This document shows, in pieces, positions 63,788 through 64,000 of a stretch of 64,000 nucleotides of DNA (its first letter is position 1; each line of letters begins with the position of its first letter). Origin of the DNA: Setaria digitata (taxonomy: Eukaryota; Nematoda; Chromadorea; Rhabditida; Setariidae); NCBI GenBank assembly GCA_003640385.1, contig RCAB01000270.1:1-64000 (forward strand), read 5' to 3'. The notes under the pieces are model-generated. The model had not been told where the DNA came from. It did no database searches and worked only from the letters and a program-made list of their open reading frames with translations. The position numbers and the translations under genes were made by a program.

Positions 63788-64000
63788 GTATGGTTTTATG
63801 TGGCTTAACCTGATTCCGCACAATGTTTTTGTTTATGCCTTTCTTCAAGCTTGTAACTTTTACTAAGCAAAATATTGACATTTGCTTATGTGTGGGTCTT
63901 GGGCAGTTTTAAAAAAAACTAAAGGTGTCAGTTCACATTCAATAAGAACGTACTGCTATGGAAAATCAAGTTAACTGGTATCGTAAGAGGTCGATATATA
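63788..64000 (+). other. intron of the glycine-rich gene, to window end
   Basis: Starts with a good donor (GTATGG) and shows no further exon before the window ends. Confidence 0.5.

Overview
The window looks like nuclear DNA of a nematode, most likely a filarial or other spirurid worm. It is AT-rich, genes are broken into many short exons with GT-AG introns, and several first exons are preceded by a TTTTCAG-type acceptor with no upstream exon, as expected for spliced-leader trans-splicing. Gene content (a TRA-3/CAPN5 calpain, a Shaw-type K+ channel, PAN/Apple-domain protein) also fits. Species assignment is inference. No bacterial, viral or transposon coding region was recognised. I rebuilt exon chains by hand from the sequence; in each complete model the splice phases close and the total length divides by three.

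Layout. 1-650: possible exons of an unidentified minus-strand gene cut by the window edge. 1276-8992 (-): single-pass membrane protein with signal peptide, one thrombospondin type-1 repeat, a CUB-like domain, a membrane helix and a cytoplasmic tail. 9.1-14.4 kb: gene-poor DNA with AT microsatellites and a 24/48-bp minisatellite that ends in an assembly seam. 14411-20023 (-): complete calpain of the CAPN5/TRA-3 class. 20800-22328 (-): two exons of a small cysteine-containing protein of unknown family. 23828-25298 (-): atypical dual-specificity phosphatase with Tyr in place of the P-loop His. 27271-28443 (+): cyclophilin PPIL3/CYN-10 type, followed only 4 nt later by 28448-29720 (+): mitochondrial RsfS/MALSU1 ribosome-silencing factor. 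29.7-35.5 kb: no supportable gene. 35519-39131 (+): Shaw/Kv3 potassium channel. 39657-42037 (-): four-helix MARVEL protein, tail to tail with the channel. 44192-47537 (-): secreted protein with three PAN/Apple domains. 47.6-63.6 kb: no supportable coding gene; 53-59 kb is visibly GC-richer, with GA/CT tracts and TGACGTCA sites, and may be a distal promoter/5' leader region. 63662 onward (+): first coding exon of an unidentified gene with a glycine-rich start, running out of the window.

How genes relate. Apart from the PPIL3-RsfS pair, which may share a transcript, neighbours do not form an obvious pathway. The DUSP and PPIL3 genes are divergent and share a 2-kb upstream interval. Two places (N at 14186 and N at 62755) are unmerged contig overlaps rather than biology.
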